Shown: piece by piece, positions 7,521 through 16,735 of the stretch
How positions within the stretch are numbered: position 1 is the stretch's first letter
Layout: each line of letters starts with the position of its first letter
Assembly: GCA_964451095.1 (NCBI GenBank)
Contig: CAYVGI010000003.1
Location: forward strand, 20,256 to 84,255
Length of the DNA: 64,000 nt
Direction of reading: 5' to 3'
Source of the DNA: DAOTTY01 sp964451095
Lineage (GTDB): Bacteria; Chloroflexota; Anaerolineae; Aggregatilineales; Phototrophicaceae
Made by a program: the position numbers and the translations under genes
Notes under the pieces: generated by a model
Databases searched by the model: none
What the model was told of the DNA's origin: nothing
The model's input: only the letters and a program-made list of their open reading frames with translations

Positions 7521-9740
7521 ATGATGACCATTAAACGGCTGACCATTTTTGCTGTGTGCCTGCTGCTTGTGCTGGCTGGCGCGGCAACCAACGTAGAAGC
7601 ACAGGACGAGGCACAAGTACGCTTTGTCCACACCTTTGTAGATGCCCCCGACGTAGACATCTTCGTGAATGGCACCCCCATTGCAGAGGGCGTGCCGTTT
7701 GGCGCCGCATCAGACTATCTCGACGTGCCAGCAGGTGACATCGAAGTGAGCGTCACTGCTGCGGGCGAAGCTGATGAACTGTTCGGGCAAACGATCACTA
7801 CAGGCGCCGACCCCATTACGCTCGTCGTCAGCAACGCGAATGGGTTTATCCCCTATGTAGACAATGTCGACCCGCTCGACTTCGGTGAGACGCGCATCAC
7901 GGCAATCCACGCCATTGACGGCGGTCCCGTCGTTGATGTGGTGCTGGCAGATGGGCGTCCTGTTGTGCCAGAACTGGAATTTGGCGTTCCGTTTGGCACC
8001 CTAGACCTGCCCGTTATCAAATTGCCGATGAACGTCGTGCCCTCTGGCAGCGAAATTGCAGACGCAATCTTCGAGGAGCCGTTTGTGTTCGCCCCAGCAA
8101 CAGGCACGTCCTACATGGTGGTGGTTTATGGCACGCTAGACGCCCCTGAAGTGATGCTGTTGGCGACGGCGGTGAACCCCGGACCCGAGGACGGCTTCCT
8201 ACAGATCACGCACGATGTGGCAGCCGCACCCGCTGTTGATGTGTTTGAGGGTGAAAACCTGATTGTTGCCGGGTTGTCGGCAGGCGAGACCACGGTTGCG
8301 TTCCCTGTGCCCGCTGGTGACTACGACCTGCAAATCACGGAGACGGAAACAACCACCGTGCTCACCGAGGCAAGCGTAAGCATCACACAAAGCGCTACCG
8401 CCGCCGCCGTGGTTGAAGCAGACGGCGACGCCATTGTCGTCTCGGTCGAGAGCGCCGAGGCTGAACTGGTTGCCATGGAAGAACCCGACGTCGAAACCCG
8501 CGAGACAGAGCAAGAGGAGCAAGAGGTAGAAGCGATTGCTACCGAGGAAGCGGAAGACGTTGAAGTGGTGGAGGCAGAGCCGCAACCAACCGAAGCGCCT
8601 GTCGTGGCAGAAGAAGTCGCGCCCCCCACACCTGCGGAAGTCGTCGCAGCACAACCGACAACTGGCGTGCCCACTGCCCGCGTGATTATCGACCCCGGTG
8701 CCAACATCCAATTGCGCCAATACCCGGACGAAAACGCGCTCTCGCTGGGCTTGGCACCGTCCGGTGCAGTGCTGGACGTGAACGGTCGTGAGGGTGCCCC
8801 GGTACAGATCGAAGGTCTGTTCAGCCAGGAAATCCAGCGCGAAATCGACAACTACACCGACCCAGCAGAGAACATTGAGGCGAACCAGGACATTGACCAG
8901 AACAACACCTGGCTCAATGTAACCTACACCACCCCAGACGGCGGCACGATCAACGCCTGGACGCGGGCGGAGTTCCTGGCGGTGAGCGCAGCAGATGGCA
9001 CAGACCAGCGCCTTGCCGACCTGCCAACCATCCCGAACAATGCGTTTGGCGAGGCACTCAACACCGAAGTCACATCGCCCCAACCCGCCGATGACGTGGT
9101 CGTGGCGATTGTGTTCAACCTGAACCCCGGCGTGAACCTGAAAATCCGCCGCACACCCAGCACCGCTGGCGAGACCCTCAGCCTCATCCAGGCAGGCACC
9201 GTGCTGGAACTCATCGGGTTTGAAATCGACGGTAGTGAACTACCGGGCGTAGGCGCTGCGGAAAACGCAGAGTGGGCGTACATCCGCTACGTGACACCGG
9301 AGGGTGCAGAGGTTACGGGCTGGGTATCCACACAGTACATCCAATATCAGTGGCGCGGCGAGCCAATCGACTTTGACGAGATGGAAGCACGCACGCTGCT
9401 GCTCTTCGAGGATCCGTCTACACGCGGCGAACTGGGCGCAGGTGCCGCACCGCCCATTCGCGAAACCGAAGACCCACTGCGCAATCAGGTGGTTGCCACC
9501 GTGGAGATTGACGCGGGTGCAAACTTGCAACTGCGCCGCGACCCGGACTCCGGCGCGGAGTCTTTAGGGCTGGTGCCCAGCGGCACGCAGTTGATCGTTA
9601 CCGCCCGCGACAATTCCGGCGACTGGCTGTTCGTGGAGTTTGAGGGAGCAACCGGTTGGATCGCTGGCGGCTTCGTAGATCTGACCTTCAACGGCGACCC
9701 GTTTGACGTTGAGGAACTCATCATCGACGAGGGCGCGTAA
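7521..9740 (+). CDS. Secreted DUF4397 / SH3-repeat protein
   Basis: 739 residues. A signal peptide (1-27, cleavage after NVEA) is followed by up to three DUF4397-like repeats (from about 31, 125 and 226), each opening with a 'V-R-F-V-H / I-T-A-I-H' strand and an 'A-P-x-VD' turn. An acidic Glu/Val-rich linker (about 320-385) leads to three bacterial SH3-like repeats (about 390-475, 525-610, 655-735), for example 'IDAGANLQLRRDPDSGAESL'. No catalytic motif is seen, which suggests a structural or ligand-binding role at the cell surface. ATG 7521 is preferred over GTG 7512 because AGAGGA sits ten bases upstream. It is a distant paralogue of the lipoprotein at 11725. Confidence 0.75.
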   Translation: MMTIKRLTIFAVCLLLVLAGAATNVEAQDEAQVRFVHTFVDAPDVDIFVNGTPIAEGVPFGAASDYLDVPAGDIEVSVTAAGEADELFGQTITTGADPITLVVSNANGFIPYVDNVDPLDFGETRITAIHAIDGGPVVDVVLADGRPVVPELEFGVPFGTLDLPVIKLPMNVVPSGSEIADAIFEEPFVFAPATGTSYMVVVYGTLDAPEVMLLATAVNPGPEDGFLQITHDVAAAPAVDVFEGENLIVAGLSAGETTVAFPVPAGDYDLQITETETTTVLTEASVSITQSATAAAVVEADGDAIVVSVESAEAELVAMEEPDVETRETEQEEQEVEAIATEEAEDVEVVEAEPQPTEAPVVAEEVAPPTPAEVVAAQPTTGVPTARVIIDPGANIQLRQYPDENALSLGLAPSGAVLDVNGREGAPVQIEGLFSQEIQREIDNYTDPAENIEANQDIDQNNTWLNVTYTTPDGGTINAWTRAEFLAVSAADGTDQRLADLPTIPNNAFGEALNTEVTSPQPADDVVVAIVFNLNPGVNLKIRRTPSTAGETLSLIQAGTVLELIGFEIDGSELPGVGAAENAEWAYIRYVTPEGAEVTGWVSTQYIQYQWRGEPIDFDEMEARTLLLFEDPSTRGELGAGAAPPIRETEDPLRNQVVATVEIDAGANLQLRRDPDSGAESLGLVPSGTQLIVTARDNSGDWLFVEFEGATGWIAGGFVDLTFNGDPFDVEELIIDEGA

Positions 9741-9752
9741 CACGCAACCCAT

Positions 9753-9776
9753 GGGGTGTGGCGCACGCCACGCCCC
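9753..9776 (+). terminator. Hairpin after the DUF4397/SH3 gene
   Basis: GGGGTGTGGCG (9753-9763) pairs with CGCCACGCCCC (9766-9776), with one G-T wobble and a very tight loop. It lies 12 bases past the stop codon, and a short TTT follows. Confidence 0.5.
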
Positions 9777-9803
9777 CACCTTTCGCACGTTGTAGGCACC
9801 CCC

Positions 9804-11645
9804 ATGAACCCGAAAACACAAACACAATACCGCTGGTGGTGGATGATACCCCTGCTGCTGGTCTTTGCGGCGGTCTCCGTGCCCGGGCTAGATGCCGACG
9901 CGCTGTGGTACGACGAAATACGCAGCTACTTGCACGCGGGTGGCGCTCACATGGGACCGAAAACCCTGCCAGAGGTGTGGGCATCGCTGCAAATCAACGC
10001 GCCAGACCAAGCGCCGGGCTACCCGCTGGTTCTTAACCTGTGGGGCGGTGCCCTCGGCTGGAGCGAGTTCGGCGTGCGGGCGCTTAGCCTATTGATGGGG
10101 TTGTTGTGCCTGTCGCTGCAATACCGCGCCGGGCAAGCGATGTTTGGCGCGTGGGGCGGCTACGGTGCCGCGATTGTGTTGGGGACATCCGCCTACTTTG
10201 TGCAGTTCACACACGAGGCACGCGCGTTCATACTGGGCATGGCGTCACTTGCGCTCGTGCTGTGGTGTTACTGGCACCTCACGTATGTGCGCCCCACACG
10301 CGTACACGCGCTGGGCTTAGCAATTGGTGCGCTGGGGATGCTATACGCGCACTACTTCATTGCGCTGCTGCTGCCCGTACTGGCGTTGTACCATGTGCTG
10401 CTGGCACCCAAAAATCGGCGCTGGTGGGCACCCCTTGCACTGGCGGTGCCCGTAGCGCTTGCGTTCACGCCCGCGCTGCTAATGCTCGGCGACGGCATCG
10501 CCAGAAACGAAGCAAACGCCCGCCTAGATGCACTGGCAATGACACCGCCGCAGGTCGGGTGGGCGGCGCTGCGCTTTTTTGGCAATGGGCTGCCACTGCT
10601 GGCGGCATTTGTGTTTGCAGTTGGCATGTTCGCGGCGTGGCGAGGTCAGCGGCGGGCAGCAACCCGGTTCATTCTGTTCATCGCAGTCGTCGGCACACTG
10701 GCGGTCATCGCCGTGAACCAGTGGATGGGCTTGATTATCCCTGGACGCGAACGCTACCTCGCCGGGCTGTGGGTACCGCTGGGATTGCTAGCCGGGGTAG
10801 GTGTGGCGACACTCGCGCATTGGCGGCGTGTCGCTGCTGCTGGATTGCTGGGCGTGTGGGCAATTGTGGGGCTTTGGGCAACCTGGGACGGCAACGTGGT
10901 ATTTGCCGGAGAGTCCCGTGAACTTGCATGGCGAGACCTGCGCACAACCGTGGATACTCACGTATCCCCAGCAGACGTGCTGGCGTTCCATGCGCCAAAG
11001 TTCCCATGGGGCACCCGCGTGCCCTTTGATTTCTACACAGAAGGGCTGCCCATTCGCGCAGAACTCATCGAGTCATTGGAGAGCGAAGACGTGATGCAAG
11101 CATACGCTGACGGCGCGGCGCGGGTGTGGCTGGGCACAGACCACCGCTACCCGCCGGAGCCACAGCTGGGGGCATTTGAGCGTGCGGTTATGGCATCGCA
11201 CACCGTTTGCGAAACCTGGGCACTGGACGACCTGACGAGCATTACGCTCTACGCGCAGATGAGCGCCTACTGCCCTACCAGCACCCCCATCGCGGTGTTC
11301 GGCGGCGGTGTTACCCTGGTAGGGGCAACCGAACCAACAGTTAATGCGGATGGGTTATCCGTTCACACACACTGGCACGCCTTGCAGGACATCCCGGCAA
11401 ACACCTACTCCGTGGGGCTGCACCTGCTGGCGGAGGGTCAGCTTGTGGCACAACACGATATGGGTTTGCCCCCGCAGCTGACGCTGCTGCTAGAGACCCG
11501 CCTGCCTACAAGTGAACTGCCCGCTGGCACGTACCACCTCACAGCGATTGCCTACAACTGGCAAACAGGCGACCGCTTGCCGCTATCGGCACCCAATACT
11601 GATGACCCTACCCGCCTCGTGCTTGCCACTGTGCAACTTCCCTAA
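9804..11645 (+). CDS. GT39-type (PMT/ArnT-like) membrane glycosyltransferase
   Basis: 613 residues. About a dozen hydrophobic segments follow an early acidic loop, 'DADALWYDEIRSYLHAGG'; such Asp/Glu pairs between TM1 and TM2 are the catalytic site of GT-C enzymes that use polyprenyl-phosphate sugars. The last 200 residues are a soluble extracytoplasmic domain of beta-sandwich character ('YSVGLHLLAEGQLVAQHDMG'), related in pattern to the tail of the protein at 18788. ATG 9804 starts the membrane domain properly; no strong ribosome binding site is seen. It sits between two DUF4397 proteins, so these are candidate acceptors, but that is inference. Confidence 0.75.
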   Translation: MNPKTQTQYRWWWMIPLLLVFAAVSVPGLDADALWYDEIRSYLHAGGAHMGPKTLPEVWASLQINAPDQAPGYPLVLNLWGGALGWSEFGVRALSLLMGLLCLSLQYRAGQAMFGAWGGYGAAIVLGTSAYFVQFTHEARAFILGMASLALVLWCYWHLTYVRPTRVHALGLAIGALGMLYAHYFIALLLPVLALYHVLLAPKNRRWWAPLALAVPVALAFTPALLMLGDGIARNEANARLDALAMTPPQVGWAALRFFGNGLPLLAAFVFAVGMFAAWRGQRRAATRFILFIAVVGTLAVIAVNQWMGLIIPGRERYLAGLWVPLGLLAGVGVATLAHWRRVAAAGLLGVWAIVGLWATWDGNVVFAGESRELAWRDLRTTVDTHVSPADVLAFHAPKFPWGTRVPFDFYTEGLPIRAELIESLESEDVMQAYADGAARVWLGTDHRYPPEPQLGAFERAVMASHTVCETWALDDLTSITLYAQMSAYCPTSTPIAVFGGGVTLVGATEPTVNADGLSVHTHWHALQDIPANTYSVGLHLLAEGQLVAQHDMGLPPQLTLLLETRLPTSELPAGTYHLTAIAYNWQTGDRLPLSAPNTDDPTRLVLATVQLP

Positions 11646-11724
11646 ACAGAAGTCCTGTGCCGCAGCAGCGGCGTTTTCGCGTACAATTAACGCAAAGTGA
11701 CCGTATGGGTAAGGAGTGAACTGC

Positions 11725-13824
11725 GTGTCTCGATTACTTTGTGCTGCTACTGTGCTGGTGCTGCTAACCGGGGCATGTGCCCCCGCCCCCGCCACACCAA
11801 CGGCAACACCCATCCCGCTAACCAACACCCCGGCACCCACCGCCACACCGTTCCCAACGAACCCGCCACTACCAACTGAAATCCCGACGGAACAACTGCG
11901 GGACAACCTGGCTCCACAGCAGCGGGAGACGGTCGCGCAGGCAACTTTCCGCACTGTGCACACCGCATCAATTTTGCCAGAAGTTGATGTTTACCTGAAC
12001 GAGCAGGTTGTTGGCTTTAGCCTGGACTATGCCGAGGCAACCGGGCAAGCGCAGGTCCCCGCCGGGGAGTATGAACTGCGGCTGGTTGCATCTGGTGGGC
12101 GCAGTGCAGACCCACCGCTGCTCACGCAAACCGTCTCATTAGCGCCAGGGGCGGCAGTTATCGCTGTGCTCATGCCGGACGAAACAATTGCCTTTTTTGA
12201 GGAGAACATGCAGGCGCTTGCAACAGAAAGCAGCCGTGTGCAGGTCATCCATGCCATTCCTGACGGCGCATTCACATCACTGCCAAGCCAGAACGCGCCA
12301 GAGGCACCCGCGTTCCCGCGCATTGGCTACGCGGAACAATCCCAGCCACTCATCTACGATGCAGGCGCACTCACACTGGAATTTGAGAACCTTGCCCTGC
12401 GCTACGATGTGCGTTTACAGGGTCGGCGTGCCTACACCTTTGTGCTCACTGGCACGCAGGACAACCCCATCATCATCGAGTTTGAGGCGAACGTCCCCGC
12501 ACGGTCAGCGCTCACCCTCGTCAACCTCTCGCAGCAAATCGGCACTGTTGATATTTACCTGGATGGCGAGTTGCTCGTGCCAGAACTCTCCAACCGCAAC
12601 ACCGAAGATGCCATTGAACTCCCGGTAGATACCTACGACATCGCCATCTACGAGACAGATAGCGATCCAGCGCAGGTAGCACCGCTGCTGCAAAGCCGAC
12701 TGCTGCTGCGCCCTGATGATGAGGTGTTCGGTCTGATCATCGGTCCGGCAAATGACCTGCGATTGATCACCCATCAAGATTCCGGCAGCACCACACAGGC
12801 AGACGAAACCCGCATCACGTTTATCAGTGCCGTTAGCAGCGTGCCGCAAATGCAGGACATCCGCAACGACGAACGCCAACTGACCATCACCTATGCCCAA
12901 CCAACCGTTGCCACGTTCGAGTCGGGGCTGCGCGACTTCGAGTTCGTGACCGACCGCACCGAGAACGATTACACCATCGTGGAGTTTGTCGGCGAACGAG
13001 ACTTCCGCGAGGGGCACAGCTACATCGTGCTGGTGACAGGCGAAGGGAGCAATGGTGATAACGCGCTCGTGTTCGAGCGCTTCGTTGGGGCGGAGGAGCC
13101 AATCCAGCGTGCCAACGAACCCACATTCGAAGACCCTGTCTTCTACCTCATCAACGCGCTTGGTCAGGATGTTGAACTGCAAATTGATGGCGGCACGGTG
13201 GACAGCGACCTGCCCGCTGGCGACCGCACCCCTACCCTCACGCTGCCAGCACGTGAGCACGTACTCACAGTCATTGAGCAGGCAAGCGGCGAAACGCTCT
13301 ATACCACCCGGCGCGTGCTGCAAAGCGACGAACAGTACACGTTTGTGTTGTTTGGCGACCTTGAAACCAGCAACTACACGATCAGCGAGTTCCCGGTGTT
13401 CCCTCCACAGGAACGGCAACGGCTTGGCAGCGGCATAGAACGCACCCAACAGAGTAATGTGCGCCTTATCAACACCAGCCTGGAGCGGTCGCGGCGTTTT
13501 GCGCTGGCGTATGCACCACGCCGCGCCCTGGAGGTTCGACCCACAGGTGACGGGCGGAGCACAGCAGATGACCCCGTCCCGCTGCCGGACGATGCCACCG
13601 GGTTCACCAGCCTGGCGATTTTTTCTGGGGAAGTGCACGACCCGGTGGCTTTGGAACCTGGTGAGTACGACCTTTTTGTGTATGATGCCAACAACGTGAC
13701 CATCATGGCGGCAATCTACGGTGTTACGCTTGACCCAGGGGTGAGCTACGAGGTAGTGGTAAGTGCCGTCCCGGGCAATACCCCCTTCACCGCCTATTTG
13801 CTGCCGGTGCTGCCCGTGGAGTGA
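11725..13824 (+). CDS. DUF4397-repeat lipoprotein
   Basis: 699 residues. GTG 11725 lies eight bases after AAGGAG (11711-11716). The protein begins with a lipoprotein signal ending LLTGAC, then a Thr/Pro-rich tether (about 20-55, 'PTATPIPLTNTPAPTATP'). The body contains several DUF4397-like beta repeats, each with a 'DVYLNEQVVG / DIYLDGELLV' strand and a 'PAGEYEL' turn. There is no SH3 domain, unlike the paralogue at 7521. It is probably exposed on the outer face of the membrane. A TACAAT hexamer at 11682-11687 may be its -10 element, and a small hairpin starts at its stop codon. Confidence 0.7.
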   Translation: MSRLLCAATVLVLLTGACAPAPATPTATPIPLTNTPAPTATPFPTNPPLPTEIPTEQLRDNLAPQQRETVAQATFRTVHTASILPEVDVYLNEQVVGFSLDYAEATGQAQVPAGEYELRLVASGGRSADPPLLTQTVSLAPGAAVIAVLMPDETIAFFEENMQALATESSRVQVIHAIPDGAFTSLPSQNAPEAPAFPRIGYAEQSQPLIYDAGALTLEFENLALRYDVRLQGRRAYTFVLTGTQDNPIIIEFEANVPARSALTLVNLSQQIGTVDIYLDGELLVPELSNRNTEDAIELPVDTYDIAIYETDSDPAQVAPLLQSRLLLRPDDEVFGLIIGPANDLRLITHQDSGSTTQADETRITFISAVSSVPQMQDIRNDERQLTITYAQPTVATFESGLRDFEFVTDRTENDYTIVEFVGERDFREGHSYIVLVTGEGSNGDNALVFERFVGAEEPIQRANEPTFEDPVFYLINALGQDVELQIDGGTVDSDLPAGDRTPTLTLPAREHVLTVIEQASGETLYTTRRVLQSDEQYTFVLFGDLETSNYTISEFPVFPPQERQRLGSGIERTQQSNVRLINTSLERSRRFALAYAPRRALEVRPTGDGRSTADDPVPLPDDATGFTSLAIFSGEVHDPVALEPGEYDLFVYDANNVTIMAAIYGVTLDPGVSYEVVVSAVPGNTPFTAYLLPVLPVE

Positions 13825-13841
13825 TGCACCTAGCGTGCATC
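13823..13841 (+). terminator. Short hairpin at the end of the DUF4397 lipoprotein gene
   Basis: GATGCAC (13823-13829), loop CTAGC and GTGCATC (13835-13841) start inside the stop codon. No T-tract follows, so this could be a weak terminator or a binding site for the promoter just downstream. Confidence 0.4.
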
Positions 13842-13852
13842 GCGTTCTTGGC

Positions 13853-13858
13853 TATAAT
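13853..13858 (+). promoter_or_regulatory. Candidate -10 element for the glycan operon
   Basis: A perfect TATAAT (13853-13858) lies 52 bases before GTG 13911, the first gene of the rmd-gmd-glycosyltransferase run. The expected -35 position has CTAGCG, which is poor. Confidence 0.45.
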
Positions 13859-13910
13859 GCTCCCCGTTCTTTTCCATATCCATGACCATCACAAGTTCGG
13901 GTAAAGCAGC

Positions 13911-14882
13911 GTGCGTATTCTCATAACGGGCATCAGCGGTTTTGTTGGGCAGCACCTGGCACGTCACCTGCACGCGGCGCTGCCCGATGCCGAACTGCAC
14001 GGCACAACGCGCACAAGCACGGTCGATATGCCCGGCGTCCACTGCCACGAGCTTGACCTGCGCCACCCGGACAGCGTGAGTAGTTTACTGGCGGAGGTGC
14101 GCCCGCAGCAGGTATATCACCTGGCAGCGCAGGCGTTTGTACCGCGCTCTTTTAGCGACCCGTGGGAGACACTGGAAAATAATATTCGTGGGCAGCTCAA
14201 CCTCATCCTGGCGTGCCTAGAGCTGGACATTGCGCCACGGGTGCTGGTGGTCAGTTCTGCGGAGATTTACGGTGTTGTCACGCCGGACAAAATCCCCATG
14301 CACGAGGACTTACCCCCCCGCCCCACCAGCCCCTACAGCGTGAGCAAAGTCACACAGGATATGCTGGCGATGCAGTACCACGAAAGCCACGGCTTACCCA
14401 TCATGCGGGCACGTCCGTTTAATCACTTCGGACCGGGGCAAAACGAGCGCTTTGTGGCACCTGCGTTTGCGATGCAGGTCGCGAAAATTGAGGCGGGGCT
14501 GCAACCACCCATCATTGAGGTGGGCGATCTGTCTGCACAGCGGGATTTCACCGACGTGCGCGACATCGTTGCGGCGTATCAGCGCATTGTGGAAGCGGGC
14601 ACCCCCGGCGCAGTCTACAACGTCGCGAGTGGCGAAGCACAAAGCATCCGCTACCTGCTGGATACCCTGCTGGACTTCGTGGATATGAAAATTGAAGTGA
14701 AAATCGACGAAACCCGCCTGCGCCCGGTGCATATCCCTATTTTGCTGGGCGATGCCACCCGCCTGCGCACAGAGACAGGCTGGGCACACCAGTACACCTT
14801 CGAGCAGTCTCTGTTGGACGTGCTGAATGACTGCCGGGGGCGGGTCAAGCAACTAGAATCCTCAGACCAGACTTCTGACTAA
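13911..14882 (+). CDS. rmd: GDP-4-dehydro-6-deoxy-D-mannose reductase (GDP-D-rhamnose forming)
   Basis: 323 residues, extended-SDR fold. The NAD(P)-binding 'GISGFVGQHL' at the N-terminus, 'VVSSAEIYG' and the catalytic Y-S-V-S-K are intact. It should reduce the 4-keto sugar made by Gmd to GDP-D-rhamnose; the next gene is gmd, which supports this over other epimerases. The GTG start gives the usual 'RILITG' opening. It is the first gene of an eight-gene same-strand run to 24875. A GDP-fucose-type reductase is less likely because those epimerase-reductases have different conserved regions. Confidence 0.85.
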   Translation: MRILITGISGFVGQHLARHLHAALPDAELHGTTRTSTVDMPGVHCHELDLRHPDSVSSLLAEVRPQQVYHLAAQAFVPRSFSDPWETLENNIRGQLNLILACLELDIAPRVLVVSSAEIYGVVTPDKIPMHEDLPPRPTSPYSVSKVTQDMLAMQYHESHGLPIMRARPFNHFGPGQNERFVAPAFAMQVAKIEAGLQPPIIEVGDLSAQRDFTDVRDIVAAYQRIVEAGTPGAVYNVASGEAQSIRYLLDTLLDFVDMKIEVKIDETRLRPVHIPILLGDATRLRTETGWAHQYTFEQSLLDVLNDCRGRVKQLESSDQTSD

Positions 14883-14902
14883 CCACTTTTGCGGAAAGGA
14901 GG

Positions 14903-14936
14903 GCACCCGCCACTGCGCAAACGCGGTGTGGGGTGC
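14903..14936 (+). other. Hairpin between rmd and gmd
   Basis: GCACCC (14903-14908) and GGGTGC (14931-14936) close a stem that also pairs CAC/GTG and GCG/CGC inside. It sits just before the gmd start, so it may slow or tune gmd translation or mark an mRNA processing site. It resembles the GGGGTG hairpins at 7436 and 9753. Confidence 0.4.
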
Positions 14937-14945
14937 AGTGTGCTT

Positions 14946-15923
14946 ATGAGCGAGAAACGGGCACTGATTACAGGTATTACCGGGCAAGATGGCTCCTATC
15001 TGGCAGAGTTCCTGCTGGGCATGGGCTACAAGGTGTACGGGCTGGTACGGCGCAGCAGCACCGTCAACTACGAGCGTATCGCCCACATCCAAGACCAAAT
15101 TCAACTCATCTCCGGCGACATGCTCGATTCTGCCAGCCTGACCAAAGCATTGCAGCAGGCAAAACCAGACGAGATCTACAACCTTGCAGCACAGAGCTTT
15201 GTGCAAACGTCGTGGGATCAGGCAGTGTTCACCGGTGATGTGACCGGGTTAGGCGTCACGCGCATCCTGGACGCGATTATGCAGGTCAACCGGGACATCC
15301 GCTTTTACCAGGCATCCAGCAGCGAGATGTTCGGCAAAGTGCAGGAAGTGCCCCAGCGCGAGACCACGCCGTTTTACCCGCGCAGCCCATACGGTGTCGC
15401 CAAGGTCTACGGGCACTGGATCACCGTGAACTACCGCGAGAGCTACGACCTGCACGCCACCAGCGGAATACTCTTTAACCACGAAAGCCCACGCCGTGGA
15501 CTTGAGTTTGTCACACGCAAAGTGACCTACCACGCCGCGAAAATCAAGCTGGGGTTGGCACAAACGTTACCCCTTGGCAACCTGGACGCCCAACGTGACT
15601 GGGGTTTTGCGGGGGATTATGTGAAGGCAATGTGGATGATGCTGCAACAAGACGCCCCCGAGGATTACGTCGTCGCAACCGGGCAAACCCACACCGTGGA
15701 AAAGCTGGTGCAAATCGCCTTCGACTGCGTTGACCTCAACTGGCGCGACTACGTGACGCAAGACCCGCGCTTTATGCGCCCGGCAGAAGTTGAATTGCTC
15801 GTGGGTGACCCCACAAAGGCGGGCGAAAACCTGGGCTGGGAACCACAAGTCACGTTTGAGCAGCTTGTGCAGATGATGGTGGAAGCAGACTTGAAGCTGC
15901 TCAAGGAGCAGTATAGCCTTTAG
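14946..15923 (+). CDS. gmd: GDP-mannose 4,6-dehydratase
   Basis: 325 residues. It makes GDP-4-keto-6-deoxy-D-mannose from GDP-mannose. The opening 'ALITGITGQDGSYLAEFLL' is diagnostic for the family, followed by 'GLVRRSSTVNYERI', the catalytic 'SSSEMFG' region and Y-G-V-A-K. The substrate is provided by ManC (44964). ATG 14946 is preferred; an in-frame GTG lies two codons earlier. It follows rmd by 63 bases containing a hairpin and precedes tatD by 29 bases. Confidence 0.95.
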   Translation: MSEKRALITGITGQDGSYLAEFLLGMGYKVYGLVRRSSTVNYERIAHIQDQIQLISGDMLDSASLTKALQQAKPDEIYNLAAQSFVQTSWDQAVFTGDVTGLGVTRILDAIMQVNRDIRFYQASSSEMFGKVQEVPQRETTPFYPRSPYGVAKVYGHWITVNYRESYDLHATSGILFNHESPRRGLEFVTRKVTYHAAKIKLGLAQTLPLGNLDAQRDWGFAGDYVKAMWMMLQQDAPEDYVVATGQTHTVEKLVQIAFDCVDLNWRDYVTQDPRFMRPAEVELLVGDPTKAGENLGWEPQVTFEQLVQMMVEADLKLLKEQYSL

Positions 15924-15952
15924 ACGTAGCTTACAGAGCGCAAAGGAACTGG

Positions 15953-16735
15953 ATGCTAGTCGATACGCACTGCCACCTGAACTTCGACCGTTATGACGAC
16001 GACCGCGATGCCGTTATCGAGCGTGCCCGCGACGCGGGCGTCACGCGCATCATCAACCCCGGCATTAACCTGGAAACCGGACGCGCCGCCATCGCGCTCA
16101 CGCAGCAGTACGACGGTGTGTACGCGGCGGTGGGCATCCACCCGAACGACACCACTGACTTTGACGACGCACTAGTGGATGCCTTGCGCGAAATGGCGGC
16201 AGAAGAAAAAGTTGTGTCCATTGGCGAGATTGGACTGGACTACTACTGGGACAAGTCGCCAAAGGATGTGCAGGCGCGTGCCTTCCGTGCCCAACTCGAC
16301 CTTGCCGCAGAGCTTGAACTGCCCGTTATCATCCATAACCGCGATGCAAGCGAGGATGTGGTGCCCATTCTGGAGGCGTGGGCAAAAACGCTGCCGCCAG
16401 CGCTCCAAGAGCGCCCCGGCGTGATGCACTCATTTTCCGCGCCGCCGGAAGCGGCAGAACGAGCGCTCGCGGCAGGGTTCTACCTGGGCTTCACCGGACC
16501 GATCACCTACAAAAATGCGGATGACCTGCGCCGGATCGCTGCGCGGGTGCCGCTAGACCGTATTCTAGTCGAAACAGACGGACCCTTCCTCACGCCGCAG
16601 GCATACCGGGGCAAACGCAACGAACCCGCCTACATCCCCTACATGGTGGATCGGCTGGCATCGCTACATCAGATCAGCACGGAGGAGATGGGCGCTCACA
16701 CCACTGCCAACGCGGAGCGGCTGTTTAACCTGTGA
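15953..16735 (+). CDS. TatD-family metal-dependent deoxyribonuclease
   Basis: 260 residues, a TIM-barrel hydrolase of the amidohydrolase superfamily. All metal ligands expected for TatD are visible: 'DTHCHLNF' (H-x-H), 'GEIGLDYYW' (Glu), 'VIIHNRDA' (His), 'VMHSFSA' (His) and 'VETDGPFL' (Asp). It probably acts on DNA 3' ends or stray nucleic acid in the cytoplasm. It overlaps the downstream glycosyltransferase gene by one base (TGATG), so the two are translationally coupled. It looks like a housekeeping passenger in the glycan operon. Confidence 0.92.
   Translation: MLVDTHCHLNFDRYDDDRDAVIERARDAGVTRIINPGINLETGRAAIALTQQYDGVYAAVGIHPNDTTDFDDALVDALREMAAEEKVVSIGEIGLDYYWDKSPKDVQARAFRAQLDLAAELELPVIIHNRDASEDVVPILEAWAKTLPPALQERPGVMHSFSAPPEAAERALAAGFYLGFTGPITYKNADDLRRIAARVPLDRILVETDGPFLTPQAYRGKRNEPAYIPYMVDRLASLHQISTEEMGAHTTANAERLFNL

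Noticed and set aside
12505..13638. 377-codon minus-strand frame within the DUF4397 lipoprotein gene
   Set aside because: Composition is that of an antisense shadow (His/Val/Leu/Gln-rich, no motifs); the plus strand encodes a proper lipoprotein.
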